Below the pieces are notes generated by a model. That model saw only the letters and a list, made by a program, of their open reading frames with translations, made no database searches and was not told the DNA's origin. Made by a program: the position numbers and the translations under genes. From CADEED01 sp963842515 (lineage in GTDB: Bacteria; Pseudomonadota; Gammaproteobacteria; Steroidobacterales; Steroidobacteraceae), in assembly GCA_963842515.1 (NCBI GenBank), contig CAWJGO010000002.1:1116001-1180000 (forward strand): a DNA stretch of 64,000 nucleotides. Reading direction: 5' to 3'. Shown in pieces: positions 55,756 through 64,000 of this stretch. How positions within the stretch are numbered: position 1 is the stretch's first letter; each line of letters starts with the position of its first letter.

Positions 55756-57474
55756 TCATCGCGCCGCGGGCGTCGTCTTCGGATCCAGCACAATTTCGAG
55801 CAGCTTCACCGACTGACGCGGCAGCGTGACGCTCAACGTCGAATTACCTGCGGAACTCTTTCTTAGGACACGGGAGACGGCACCCATCTTCGCCGCCGCG
55901 TGCAGCCTGGCGATCTGCCCGGCCGTGGGAGCCTGCGGCGAACCCATCGCAAGCCACGCGGTATATGCGTTGCCTGAAGTCTCATCGATAGTGTGCTCGA
56001 CGGCGCTCGCGCCTTTGCCCGCACCCGGAAGACCGGCGAGTGTGAGCTGAATGTCGCGGCGATCATCGTAGCCGCCGGCAACGTCATGATAGTTCCACAG
56101 CAGAATCGTCAGGCGGGCTCGCGCTTCATCGGTGGAAGCAATCACACCGACATCGGGTTCGCCGCGCACGCCGTTGGCGATGATCGCGTCGACCGGAATC
56201 ATGGCGGGCGCGTCGACGGCGAGGCGTTGCGGCGCGAGCCGCGCAAACAGCTTGAAGGTGTTCAGCACCGGCAATGCGACCTCGTTGGTCGTGAGAGCCC
56301 GCAGTCCGTTGAACCAGGGCTGCTCTGAAAACGTGAACGCCCATGACACGGCGCCTTGCAGGTTGCCGCCGGTGCGCGCGAGCAGGTCCTGTTTGCGCAT
56401 GAACGACGCCGCGGTGTAAGCCGCGAACTGCGAGGTGCGGCGATAGTCACGCTCGGGATCGAGCGTCGCGGGGCAGCCGGCGCAGCCCTCCGGGTCGGAC
56501 TCGCCGATGTAGATAGGCAGCCGCGCGAATTCCGGGAACCCGGCGATGATCCGGCCGTAGGTGTCGATCGACTTGAAATGATTGCGCAGATTCATTTCCA
56601 CACGCCCTTTCTCGTCGAGCCGTGTGGTGCCTTTGGCATGAAACGCCACGAAGTCGAGCGGCGCTCCGCTGCCGCCGGTCGCGGCGTTCTTGCCTCCGCG
56701 GCAGTGCTCGAGAAATGCCTGCATGAAGATGTCACCGTTTTTCCAGCCCGGATCGGTCACGTGCGGTCCGCCGACGCGCGCCCCCGGCAGGGCGCGCTTC
56801 ACGGCGGCGGCGAAATGATCGTAGAGCCGGAAATATTCCTCCTTCGTCCCGCGCCAATACGGCGACTCGGGTTCGTTCCAGAGCTCCCAAAGCCATGAGG
56901 ATGCGCGCGCCACGCCGTAGCGTTCGCCGCTGTGGCGCGCCCAGGCTTCGATCAGCGCTTCCCATTTTTTATAGTCTTTGGGCGGATAAAACGCGCCACC
57001 GGAAACCATGTCGCGCGGCAGTCCCGATTTCACGAGTTTCGGCGTGTAGGGCTCAGGCTGCGACGACAGCGCCTGTGGCATGAAGCTCGCCTGCACGAAC
57101 GGTTCGATGCCGGGGCGGGTGAGCTCGTCCATGATCGCGTCGAGCCGGGTCCAGTCGTAGCGCGCATTGCCGGCGGCATCTTCCGTATAGACATTGGTGC
57201 TCGACCATTTCAGCGCCAGTGTGCCGTCGCCACTGGTCAGCAGATGGTGGACGCGGATGCGGATCGGCTCGTCGCTGAGCATGTTCAGCTCGCCCAGCAG
57301 GTGACGGCCTTCCCGGGTCAGCGTCGTGCCCGCTTCGTCGTAGCCGAAATAATTCCAGATGGGGCGGATCTCGCCGATCACGCGATCAGCGTGAACCGTT
57401 ACCGGAACCGGTCGCGCGTGGACCGTGACACCGAAGGCGAACAGCAGTGGGACCAACCGGCGCAGGGGTTTCAT
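55756..57474 (-). CDS. Exported GH39-family beta-xylosidase-like glycosidase
   Basis: 572-residue glycoside hydrolase. Signal peptide MKPLRRLVPLLFAFGVTVHA. The catalytic domain contains WLWELWNEPESPYWRG with the acid/base Glu of NEP, and PIYIGESDPEGCAG with the likely nucleophile Glu; GGPHVTDPGW and ARVGG fit GH39. A C-terminal beta-sandwich (about residues 430-572) follows. ATG at 57474 was chosen because the signal peptide starts there; the open frame extends to 57573. The substrate could be xylan or a matrix glycan. It ends 12 bases after tRNA-Val and is divergent from the protease-like gene. Confidence 0.85.
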   Translation of the reverse strand: MKPLRRLVPLLFAFGVTVHARPVPVTVHADRVIGEIRPIWNYFGYDEAGTTLTREGRHLLGELNMLSDEPIRIRVHHLLTSGDGTLALKWSSTNVYTEDAAGNARYDWTRLDAIMDELTRPGIEPFVQASFMPQALSSQPEPYTPKLVKSGLPRDMVSGGAFYPPKDYKKWEALIEAWARHSGERYGVARASSWLWELWNEPESPYWRGTKEEYFRLYDHFAAAVKRALPGARVGGPHVTDPGWKNGDIFMQAFLEHCRGGKNAATGGSGAPLDFVAFHAKGTTRLDEKGRVEMNLRNHFKSIDTYGRIIAGFPEFARLPIYIGESDPEGCAGCPATLDPERDYRRTSQFAAYTAASFMRKQDLLARTGGNLQGAVSWAFTFSEQPWFNGLRALTTNEVALPVLNTFKLFARLAPQRLAVDAPAMIPVDAIIANGVRGEPDVGVIASTDEARARLTILLWNYHDVAGGYDDRRDIQLTLAGLPGAGKGASAVEHTIDETSGNAYTAWLAMGSPQAPTAGQIARLHAAAKMGAVSRVLRKSSAGNSTLSVTLPRQSVKLLEIVLDPKTTPAAR

Positions 57475-57575
57475 CGGGCAGCTCTGGCTCAGGTGTACGG
57501 GGTTGGAAGCGTACAGCGTTGCAGTGCTTCGATGTACGCTGCCCAAGAAGGATTGACGCCCCGGGTACCTCAACG

Positions 57576-58028
57576 ATGAACGTCTCCGAGATCACCGCCA
57601 TTCACGAAGCCGCCCACGCCGTCGCAGCGATCCGCACCGGCTTGGTATTCGAGAACGTCTCTGCCGTTCCGGACGACGACGGCCAAGTCGACGGCGCGTT
57701 GTACTGGACCGATCTCCACAACGAACTTGGCCTCACGATGCCGCCCGAATCGCTGGCCCTGGTGCTGCTCGCCGGGCCCTGCGCCGAAGCCAGGGCGAGA
57801 CGCTTGCGCTTCGATCGCATGCTAGCGGGCGAGGCTGCCATGGATGATCGCGACGCCATTGCGACGCTCGGCTTGAGCGACGATCAATTCATCGCTGCGA
57901 GCCGCGAGGCGCTGGCGCTCATCGAACGCGATTGGCCAGCCATCGAGCGCGTCGCACACGCTCTCGTGGACGGCAAGCAGCTCAGCTTCGACGAAGTTGA
58001 GAACATCGTCGTCGGCGGAAGCGTCTGA
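57576..58028 (+). CDS. Stand-alone M41-like zinc peptidase domain
   Basis: 150-residue protein. AIHEAAHAVAAI (HEAAH at residues 10-14) is the HExxH zinc site in the form used by FtsH-type M41 peptidases; the later stretch FDRMLAGEAAMDDRDAI may contribute the third ligand (Asp). The AAA+ and membrane parts of FtsH are absent. Start ATG at 57576; a longer open frame reaches back into the GH39 leader. It could act as a soluble protease or be a metal-binding remnant. Convergent with the small lipoprotein. Confidence 0.72.
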   Translation: MNVSEITAIHEAAHAVAAIRTGLVFENVSAVPDDDGQVDGALYWTDLHNELGLTMPPESLALVLLAGPCAEARARRLRFDRMLAGEAAMDDRDAIATLGLSDDQFIAASREALALIERDWPAIERVAHALVDGKQLSFDEVENIVVGGSV

Positions 58029-58037
58029 GCAGGGGAC

Positions 58038-58220
58038 TCAGTCGCCGAACGAACCCTCATCCCAGTTCCAGGTGTCCCAGTCGTGTGACTCGGCAGGCGG
58101 CGGCGGCACGGCCGCCGAAGTTGCCGTTGAAGATCCACCACCACCGCAAGCTCCTAACAAACTGGCGGCGGACGCCACCAGAATCACGCACACGAAGCTT
58201 TTCATCGTGTGGGCGCTCAC
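58038..58220 (-). CDS. Small lipoprotein with acidic, Trp-rich tail
   Basis: 60 residues if GTG at 58220 is used (GTGA overlap with the upstream gene) or 55 if ATG at 58205. Signal peptide with lipobox SLLGAC, then GGGGSS linker, a PPPP stretch and the tail SHDWDTWNWDEGSFGD. No domain recognised. The overlap with the repeat protein gene suggests that they are made together. Confidence 0.7.
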   Translation of the reverse strand: MSAHTMKSFVCVILVASAASLLGACGGGGSSTATSAAVPPPPAESHDWDTWNWDEGSFGD

Positions 58221-59185
58221 GGCTGCGACTCGTTGGCACCGGACGCAGTTTGTCCGTTGCCACCCAGAATGCTGCTGTTGAGGCCGGAAGCGACATTGGT
58301 GCGTCCACCGCTGACGTTCGCGCCCGGCCCGGAAGACGTATTGAGCAGGCCACCGGTGACTGTCGACGTGCGTCCCGTGGCGGTATTGCGCTCGCCGCCG
58401 GTGATCGACGCGTTCTCACCGCGCACCACGTTGCCGACGCCGCCACTGATCGAGCTGTTGCGGGCCAGCGCCTGGTTGCCGATGCCGCCCAGCACCGTGG
58501 TGCCACTATCCTGAGTAAGGTGCCCCTGCCCACCGACGATGACCGAGCCGCGTCCGCTGGCGCGGTTGTCAACGCCGCCGATCACGTTGGCGTAGGCCTC
58601 GTTGGTGAAGTTCAAGCGTCCGCCGATGATACCGCCGAAGGCTGAATAGCCGTTCTGGATGCCGAGCACCAGATTGTGGGATCCGGATTTGTGCTGTGTC
58701 GAGAACACACCGCCGGCCGCGAGACATCCGGCCTCGTCGTTGATCTCGCTGCCGTTGATGGCGGTCGCGCGCGAGCAGACGGGCCTTGATGTCGGGGAAA
58801 TATTCGGTTCGTCGTACCCGATGATGACGTTGCCCGCTCCGTTGATGATGTCGGTGGCGTTGCGGCCATTGACCACCTGCAAGTTCACGCCCGTGAGCCG
58901 CACGGTGTTCACCCTGTTGACCTCTTCGATGCTGAGAACGTTGTTGAGCGCGCGCACGTTGGACAGCGCCGCCTCGAGGTCGCTGATGCGATCCAGCAGC
59001 TCGGCGTTGCGGCGCTCCGCCGCTTCGATCGCGATCCTCAGATTGTTGAAGTTTCCATTCACGTCCGCGGCGCGGGCACGTTCGCCCGGCTGGAAGGCAT
59101 GCAGTGCGATCTGGGAATGGGCCGGCTGGGAGATGCCAGCCACGAGGACGGCGATCGCTGCTGCCAGCTGTGTTCTTGCGCTCAT
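58217..59185 (-). CDS. Secreted YadA-head-like beta-roll repeat protein
   Basis: 322-residue exported protein. Signal peptide ending PAHSQ, a coiled-coil stretch RIAIEAAERRNAELLDRISDLEAALSNV (about 50-80), then a disulfide-capable middle and a C-terminal series of roughly seven repeats of 14-22 residues of the type SV-GG--N-ASG (for example SISGGVGNVVRGENASITGG). This resembles the trimeric left-handed beta-roll of YadA/Hia heads or tail-fibre proteins. The C-terminal membrane anchor is missing and the coiled coil is at the N-terminus, so it is not a standard autotransporter. Confidence 0.75.
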   Translation of the reverse strand: MSARTQLAAAIAVLVAGISQPAHSQIALHAFQPGERARAADVNGNFNNLRIAIEAAERRNAELLDRISDLEAALSNVRALNNVLSIEEVNRVNTVRLTGVNLQVVNGRNATDIINGAGNVIIGYDEPNISPTSRPVCSRATAINGSEINDEAGCLAAGGVFSTQHKSGSHNLVLGIQNGYSAFGGIIGGRLNFTNEAYANVIGGVDNRASGRGSVIVGGQGHLTQDSGTTVLGGIGNQALARNSSISGGVGNVVRGENASITGGERNTATGRTSTVTGGLLNTSSGPGANVSGGRTNVASGLNSSILGGNGQTASGANESQP

Positions 59186-59240
59186 GAGTCTCGTCCTCTT
59201 CCAGGTGCTCCACGGCGGAGCTTTGATTCATGAGTAACGC

Positions 59241-62200
59241 GTGCTGCGGGGCGCGTTCCGCAGTGACACCGAACTGCTAAGGGAAAATACCAGGCGTTGT
59301 CAGGTCCTTCCCGGCACTGTGCGCGGCGTTTACTCTGCGCCAGTGCAGGACGCCGCATCGAAGAAACCCGCGAGCCCATGGCCGCGCTGGCGCGCCTATG
59401 TGCTCGCCGTGGCCCTCACGGCGGCGGTCCTGCTGCTGCGCTCGGCGCTGACGCCGTGGGTCGGCGATCGGCCGCTGATCATTCTGTTCATCATCCCCAT
59501 CGTCATCGCGGCTTATGTCGGCGGACTGCGTCCCGGGCTGCTCGCGACAGCGCTGGTCGGCGTGCTGACCGCTTATTTCGTGTTCCCGCCGGTCGGCAGT
59601 TTCTGGTTCGACAAGACACTGGATTTCGCGCAATGGTTGTTCACGCTGCTCGAAGGCGTTTTGATCAGCGTGCTCTTCGAGGAATTGCAGCAGTGGCGCG
59701 ACCGGACGCGCGTGCGCAGCGCCGAGCGTCAGAGTGCGACCACGGAACGCAAGGTGCGCGCGGCATTCGCGGTAGCACTCACGTTGCTCGGCGCGATCGG
59801 CATCGTCAGTTACCTGAGCGTCGCCCGGCTCAACGAAAACTCGGTGCAGGTTGCGCACTCGCATGAAGTCATGGCCGTCATCGACGACATGATGACCAAC
59901 GCGACCAGCGCGGAAAGTGCGCACCGCGCGTTCATCATTTCGGGCGAAGAACAATTCGCGCGCGACTTCGAGGAAATTGCCAGCCGCACCGATTCGCTGG
60001 CGCAGCGCCTGCAGGCGCTGGTCGCCGACAACCCTGCCCAGTCATTGCGGGTCGACCCATTCGCGGAGGCTCTTGCGACGCGGCATGCTCACAGCCGCGG
60101 GGCCATCAAATTGCGCCGCGAGGGCGGTCTGGACGCGATCCTGAAAATGGGCAAGGGCCCTCGCCCGGGCGTCGCGCTGCAGACCCAGCTGCGCACGCTG
60201 GCCGCGGAAATGAAAGGTGCGGAGCAACGCCTGCTCGACGAACGTGCGCGCAGCGCACGCGGCAGCGCCGTGACGAGCCAGGTCGTCATCGTCGGCGGCA
60301 GCGTGTTCGCGCTGATCTTCGTGTCGTTGGCGCTGTACGCCATTCGCCGCGATTTCGCCGGCCGCGAACGTGCCGAGTCCGAGCTCAAGCGGTTCTTCGA
60401 TCTGTCCATCGATCTGTTCGTGATCGCGAGCGGCGATGGGTACTTCAAGCGCATGAGCCCCGCCGTGACCGACATGCTCGGCTACTCGCTCGAAGAGGCG
60501 CTGGCGATCGGCTACATGGAAATGATGCATCCCGATGATCATCCGCGCGCCATCGTCGAGCTCGAGCGCCAGATGCGCGACGGCGCGCGGGTCGACAATT
60601 TCGAAGCCCGCTTCCGTCACAAGGATGGCAGCTACCGCGTGTTGTCCTGGCGATCGATGCCGCAAGGCGACCTGATGTTCGCCACCGCGCGCGACGTCAC
60701 CGATGCGGCGGCCGCCGCGGACGCATTGCGCGAGGCCAAGGACCAGCTCGAGGAGCGCGTCGAGCAGCGCACGCGCGAGCTGGCGCAGGCCAACGAAACC
60801 CTGCGCAAGAGCGAGCGGCGTTTCCGCGCGCTCATCGAACACGGCTCCGACAGCATCGCGCTGATCGACGCCAGCAACAGGATTCTCTACCTCAGCCCGG
60901 CGGTCGCCAACGTCGAGGGGTACCAGCCCGAGGAGTTGTTAGGCCGGCTCGGCACCGAGCACACGCATCCCGACGACCTGCCGGTGATCAACGCCGCCGT
61001 GGAGAAACTGCTGGCGCATCCGGGCAAACCCATTCCGGTCGTCTGGCGCCGCCGCCACAAGGACGGCCGACTGGATCTGGCTCGAGGGCGTCGCCACCAA
61101 CCTGCTCGACGACCCTTCCGTGGGCGCCATCGTCACCAACTACCGCGACATCTCCGAGCGGCTGGCGCACGAGTCGCGCATGGGCGAGCAGCTGCAGCGG
61201 CTGGCGTTGCTGTCGCGCATCACGCGCGCCATCGGCGATCGCCAGGACCTGCGCAGCATCTTCCAGGTGGTGGTGCGCAGCGTCGAGGACGAACTGCCGG
61301 TGGATTTCTGCAGCATCGGCCTGTACGACGTCGGCGACAACTGGCTCACCGTCGACCTGCGTCGGCGAGCGCATCGGCGCCGGTCGCGACCGCGCTCGGC
61401 TTGAACGAGGATTCGCGGCGTACCCATCGACGAGAACGGCACTCGCGCGCTGCGTGCAGCGGGCACCTGGTGTACGAGCCCGACATCACCGATTCGCAGG
61501 TTTCCGTTTCCAGGCACGGCTCGCAGCGGCCGGCATGCGCTCGCTGGTCATCGCTCCGCTGCTCGTGGAGAGCCAGGTATTCGGTGTATTGGTGACGCGC
61601 GCGCCGCGCCGCCAACGCCTTCAGCAGCGGCGAATGCGAATTCCTGCGCCAGGCCAGCGAGCACACGGCGCTGGCCGCGCACCAGGCCCAGCTCTACAGC
61701 GCGTTGCAGCGTGCCTACGATGACCTGCGCACCTCACAACAGCAGATCATGCAGCAGGAACGGTTGCGCGCGCTCGGGCAGATGGCGAGCGGCATCGCGC
61801 ACGACATCAACAACGCCATCTCACCAGTGGCGCTGTACACCGAGGCACTGCTGGAGCGCGAACCGCATCTGACTGAGCGCGGCCGCTCAGCAGCTCGAAA
61901 TCATCCAGCGCGCCGTGGACGACATCGCGCAGACCGTGGCGCGCATGGGCGAGTTCTATCGCATGCGCGAGCCACAGGTGTCGCTGCTGCCGGTGGATCT
62001 CAACCAACTCGTCCTGCAGGTCATCGACGCTCACGCGCGCGCGCTGGAACGACATGGCGCAGCAGCGTGGCGCCGCGATCGACATGCGTACCGAGCTCGC
62101 GACGGACCTGCCCGCGATGGCGGCGGTCGAGAGCCAGATTCGCGACGCGCTGGTGAACCTGGTATTCAACGCGGTCGACGCCATGCCCGATGGCGGACCG

Positions 62201-62886
62201 CTCACGATCCGCACCGGACTCGCGGCCGGCAGCCGCGCCCAGATCGTGCTGCTGGAAGTCGAAGACAAGGGATCGGGCATGGACGAGGACACACGCCGCC
62301 GCTGCCTCGAGCCCTTCTTCTCCACCAAGGGCACGCGCGGTACCGGTCTCGGACTCGCCATGGTTTACGGCGTGGCGCAACGTCACGGCGCCGGTCTCGA
62401 AATCGACAGCGAGCCGGGCAAGGGCACGGTGGTGCGCATGAGCTTCGCCATCGCGCCGCCCTCGTCTGCGGTCGCGGTCGGCAGTGGCAGCCATCGCAAG
62501 CCGGCGGCACCGCTGCGCATACTCATCGTCGACGACGATCCGCTGCTGCTGAAGTCGTTGCGCGACGCTCTCGAGAGCGACGGCCACCAGGTCACCAGTG
62601 CCAGCGGCGGCCAGGCGGGCATCGATGCATTCGTCGAATCACACGCCGAGGGCAACCCGTTTCCGGTGGTCATCACCGACCTCGGCATGCCGCACGTCGA
62701 TGGGCGCAAGGTGGCGTCGACCATCAAGGCAAGCGTGCCGCAGACGCTGGTGCATCATGCTCACGGGCTGGGGCCGCCGGCTGGTCACCGAAGCCGACGT
62801 GCCGCCGCGGTGTGGATCAGGTCCTGAGCAAGCCGCCCAAGCTCATCGAGCTGCGCGCCGCGTTGGCCCGGGCTGAAAGAGACTAG
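59241..62886 (+). CDS. Hybrid sensor histidine kinase (DUF4118-CHASE3-PAS-PAS-GAF-HisKA-HATPase-REC), multiply frameshifted
   Basis: About 1,200-residue hybrid kinase. N-terminal DUF4118-like membrane part (PLIILFIIPIVIAAYVGG, GLLATALVGVLTAYFVFPP), CHASE3-like periplasmic or coiled domain (residues about 175-360), two PAS domains (SIDLFVIASGDGYFKRMS and FRALIEHGSDSIALID starts), a coiled linker, GAF (RITRAIGDRQDLRSIFQVVV), H-box ASGIAHDINNAISPVALYTE, HATPase NLVFNAVDAMPDGG / DKGSGMDEDTRRR / GTGLGLAMVYG, and a receiver LRILIVDDDPLLLKSLRDAL with the acceptor Asp in VVITDLGMPHVDG. Frames change near 61075, 61362, about 61430, 61604, 61885, 62048, 62755 and 62815, all in one direction, which fits single extra bases. 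GTG at 59343 is an alternative start. Confidence 0.85.
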
Positions 62887-62945
62887 CGGTCTGAAATATC
62901 ACGGACGGCGGCGTCTCGCCGACGTTTCCATCGTGGCCGCAGGCC

Positions 62946-64000
62946 TCAATGACTATCGCGCGAGACGTCGGCGCCGCTGCCACCCACCAGAACGTCGAGG
63001 TCCGCGCCGAGATGCGCCTGCTGCACGTGATCGACGTACAGCTTGTACCAGCCGCGGGCCGGGCGACGGCGCCGGCTTCCACGCCGGCGCGTCGCTGCGC
63101 GAGCTCTGCGTCGCTGACGTCGAGATGCAGGCGTCGCGCGGGCACATCGACTTCGATGAGATCGCCGTTGTGCACCAGTGCAAGCGGCCCGCCGGCCGCC
63201 GCTTCGGGCGAGACGTGCAGCACCACGGCGCCATAGGCCGTGCCACTCATGCGCGCATCGGAGATGCGCAGGATGTCGGTGATGCCCCGGCGCAGTAGTT
63301 TGGGCGGCAGCGGCATGTTGCCGACCTCGGCCATGCCCGGGTATCCCTTCGGGCCGCAGCCCTTGAGCACCATGATGGAGTTTTCGTCGATATCGAGATT
63401 TTCGTCGTCGATGCGCGCGTGCAGATCCTCGATGCTCTCGAACACCACCGCACGGCCTTTGTGCCGCAGCAGGTGCGGCGATGCGGCGGACGGTTTGATG
63501 ACCGCGCCATCGGGCGCGAGATTGCCGCGCAGAACCGCGATGCCGGCATGCGCCTTGAACGGCTGCGTCCAGCGGCTTGATGACTTCGCGGTTCCAGCAC
63601 GGCGCGTCGGCGATGTTCTCGCCGAGCGTGTGTCCGTTCACGGTCAGCGCCTTGCCATCGAGCAGGTGCTTGATCTCGCGCATCACCGCGGGCAATCCGC
63701 CTGCGTAGTAGAAGTCTTCCATGAGGAACTTGCCCGACGGCTGCAGGTTCACGAGGCACGGCAGCTCCGAGCCGATCTTGTCCCAGTCGTCGAGCGTGAG
63801 CGGCACGCCGATGCGCCCGGCGATGGCCAGCAGGTGAATCACCGCGTTGGTCGAACCGCCGATGGCGGCATTCACGCGGATCGCATTCTCGAACGCGGCG
63901 CGCGTGAGAATCTTCGACAGCACCATCTCTTCATCGACCATCTCGACGATGCGCCGGCCGGTGAGCTGCGCCTGCCGATAGCGCCGCGCATCGACCGCGG
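62946..64000 (-). CDS. IlvD/EDD-family dehydratase (sugar-acid type), C-terminal part, frameshifted
   Basis: The 5' end lies beyond the window. Conserved blocks: VNAAIGGSTNAVIHLLAIAG (the GGSTN signature), FYYAGGLPAVMREIKHLLDG, NGHTLGENIADAPCWN, AGIAVLRGNLAPDGAVIKPS, GYPGMAEVGNMPLPP, LRISDARMSGTAYGAVVLHV and the ending DLDVLVGGSGADVSRDSH. These fit L-arabonate or related sugar-acid dehydratases better than branched-chain IlvD, which would match the GH39 enzyme 5 kb away (inference). Breaks near 63560, 63110 and 63060 can each be mended by removing a base. [4Fe-4S] or [2Fe-2S] ligands lie mostly in the missing N-terminal part. Confidence 0.83.
   Translation of the reverse strand, partial: AVDARRYRQAQLTGRRIVEMVDEEMVLSKILTRAAFENAIRVNAAIGGSTNAVIHLLAIAGRIGVPLTLDDWDKIGSELPCLVNLQPSGKFLMEDFYYAGGLPAVMREIKHLLDGKALTVNGHTLGENIADAPCWNREVIKPLDAAVQGACRHRGSARQSRARWRGHQTVRRIAAPAAAQRPCGGVREHRGSARAHRRRKSRYRRKLHHGAQGLRPEGIPGHGRGRQHAAAAQTTAPGHHRHPAHLRCAHEWHGLWRRGAARLARSGGRRAACTGAQRRSHRSRCARATPASRRQRRRARAATRRRGSRRRRPARGWYKLYVDHVQQAHLGADLDVLVGGSGADVSRDSH

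Noticed and set aside
59241..62886. Programmed +1 frameshifting in the hybrid kinase
   Set aside because: About eight sites without a shared slippery sequence, and the same error pattern in unrelated genes, make recoding implausible.

Overview
This is high-GC DNA from a bacterium, most likely a gammaproteobacterium. The pointers are an exosortase A (XrtA/EpsH) locus with PrsK/PrsR/PrsT, a gltX gene close to tRNA-Ala(GGC) and tRNA-Glu(TTC), CRP/Clp-type palindromes, and a class I cyclic-di-GMP riboswitch. The lineage (for example Steroidobacteraceae or other relatives of Xanthomonadales) is an inference; no rRNA or species marker is present.

Layout. From 1 to about 25 kb lies a mosaic of short transcription units in both directions: an XrtA-type acyl-CoA ligase, an acyltransferase-3 membrane protein, GT4 and GT32-like glycosyltransferases, a Wzx-like flippase, an alkaline-phosphatase-superfamily protein, an FkbM methyltransferase, two divergent secreted jelly-roll or lyase-like proteins, GNAT/FemAB-like acyltransferases, an SGNH-like hydrolase, a DegT aminotransferase, a polysaccharide deacetylase and an ATP-grasp ligase. 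From 51.65 kb down to 23.8 kb every gene is on the minus strand and closely packed: initiating sugar transferase, PrsK, PrsR, exosortase A, the TPR lipoprotein PrsT, Wza-like export protein, chain-length protein, tyrosine kinase, outer-membrane barrel, DUF3473-type deacetylase, methyltransferase, GT2, GNAT, an AsnB-like amidotransferase, ACP, AMP ligase, NAD-synthase-like enzyme, GT2, two alpha/beta hydrolases, GT4 and an O-glycosylation ligase. Together these would build, flip, polymerise, modify and export an exopolysaccharide and process PEP-CTERM proteins. No PEP-CTERM substrate was found in the window.

The right part (51.9-64 kb) carries tRNA-Glu, tRNA-Ala, a c-di-GMP-I riboswitch with an intrinsic terminator in front of a putative-Ig/FN3 lipoprotein, gltX, tRNA-Val, a GH39 glycosidase, a lone M41-like zinc protease domain, a YadA-head-like repeat protein with a tiny lipoprotein, a hybrid histidine kinase, and the C-terminal part of an IlvD/EDD dehydratase.

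Sequence quality. Five genes (NAD-synthase-like, second AMP ligase, gltX, hybrid kinase, IlvD/EDD) are split by many frameshifts. Nearly all those I resolved look like single extra bases, and the reading frame resumes with conserved motifs each time. An essential gene is hit repeatedly, so I read this as insertion-type sequencing error rather than gene decay.
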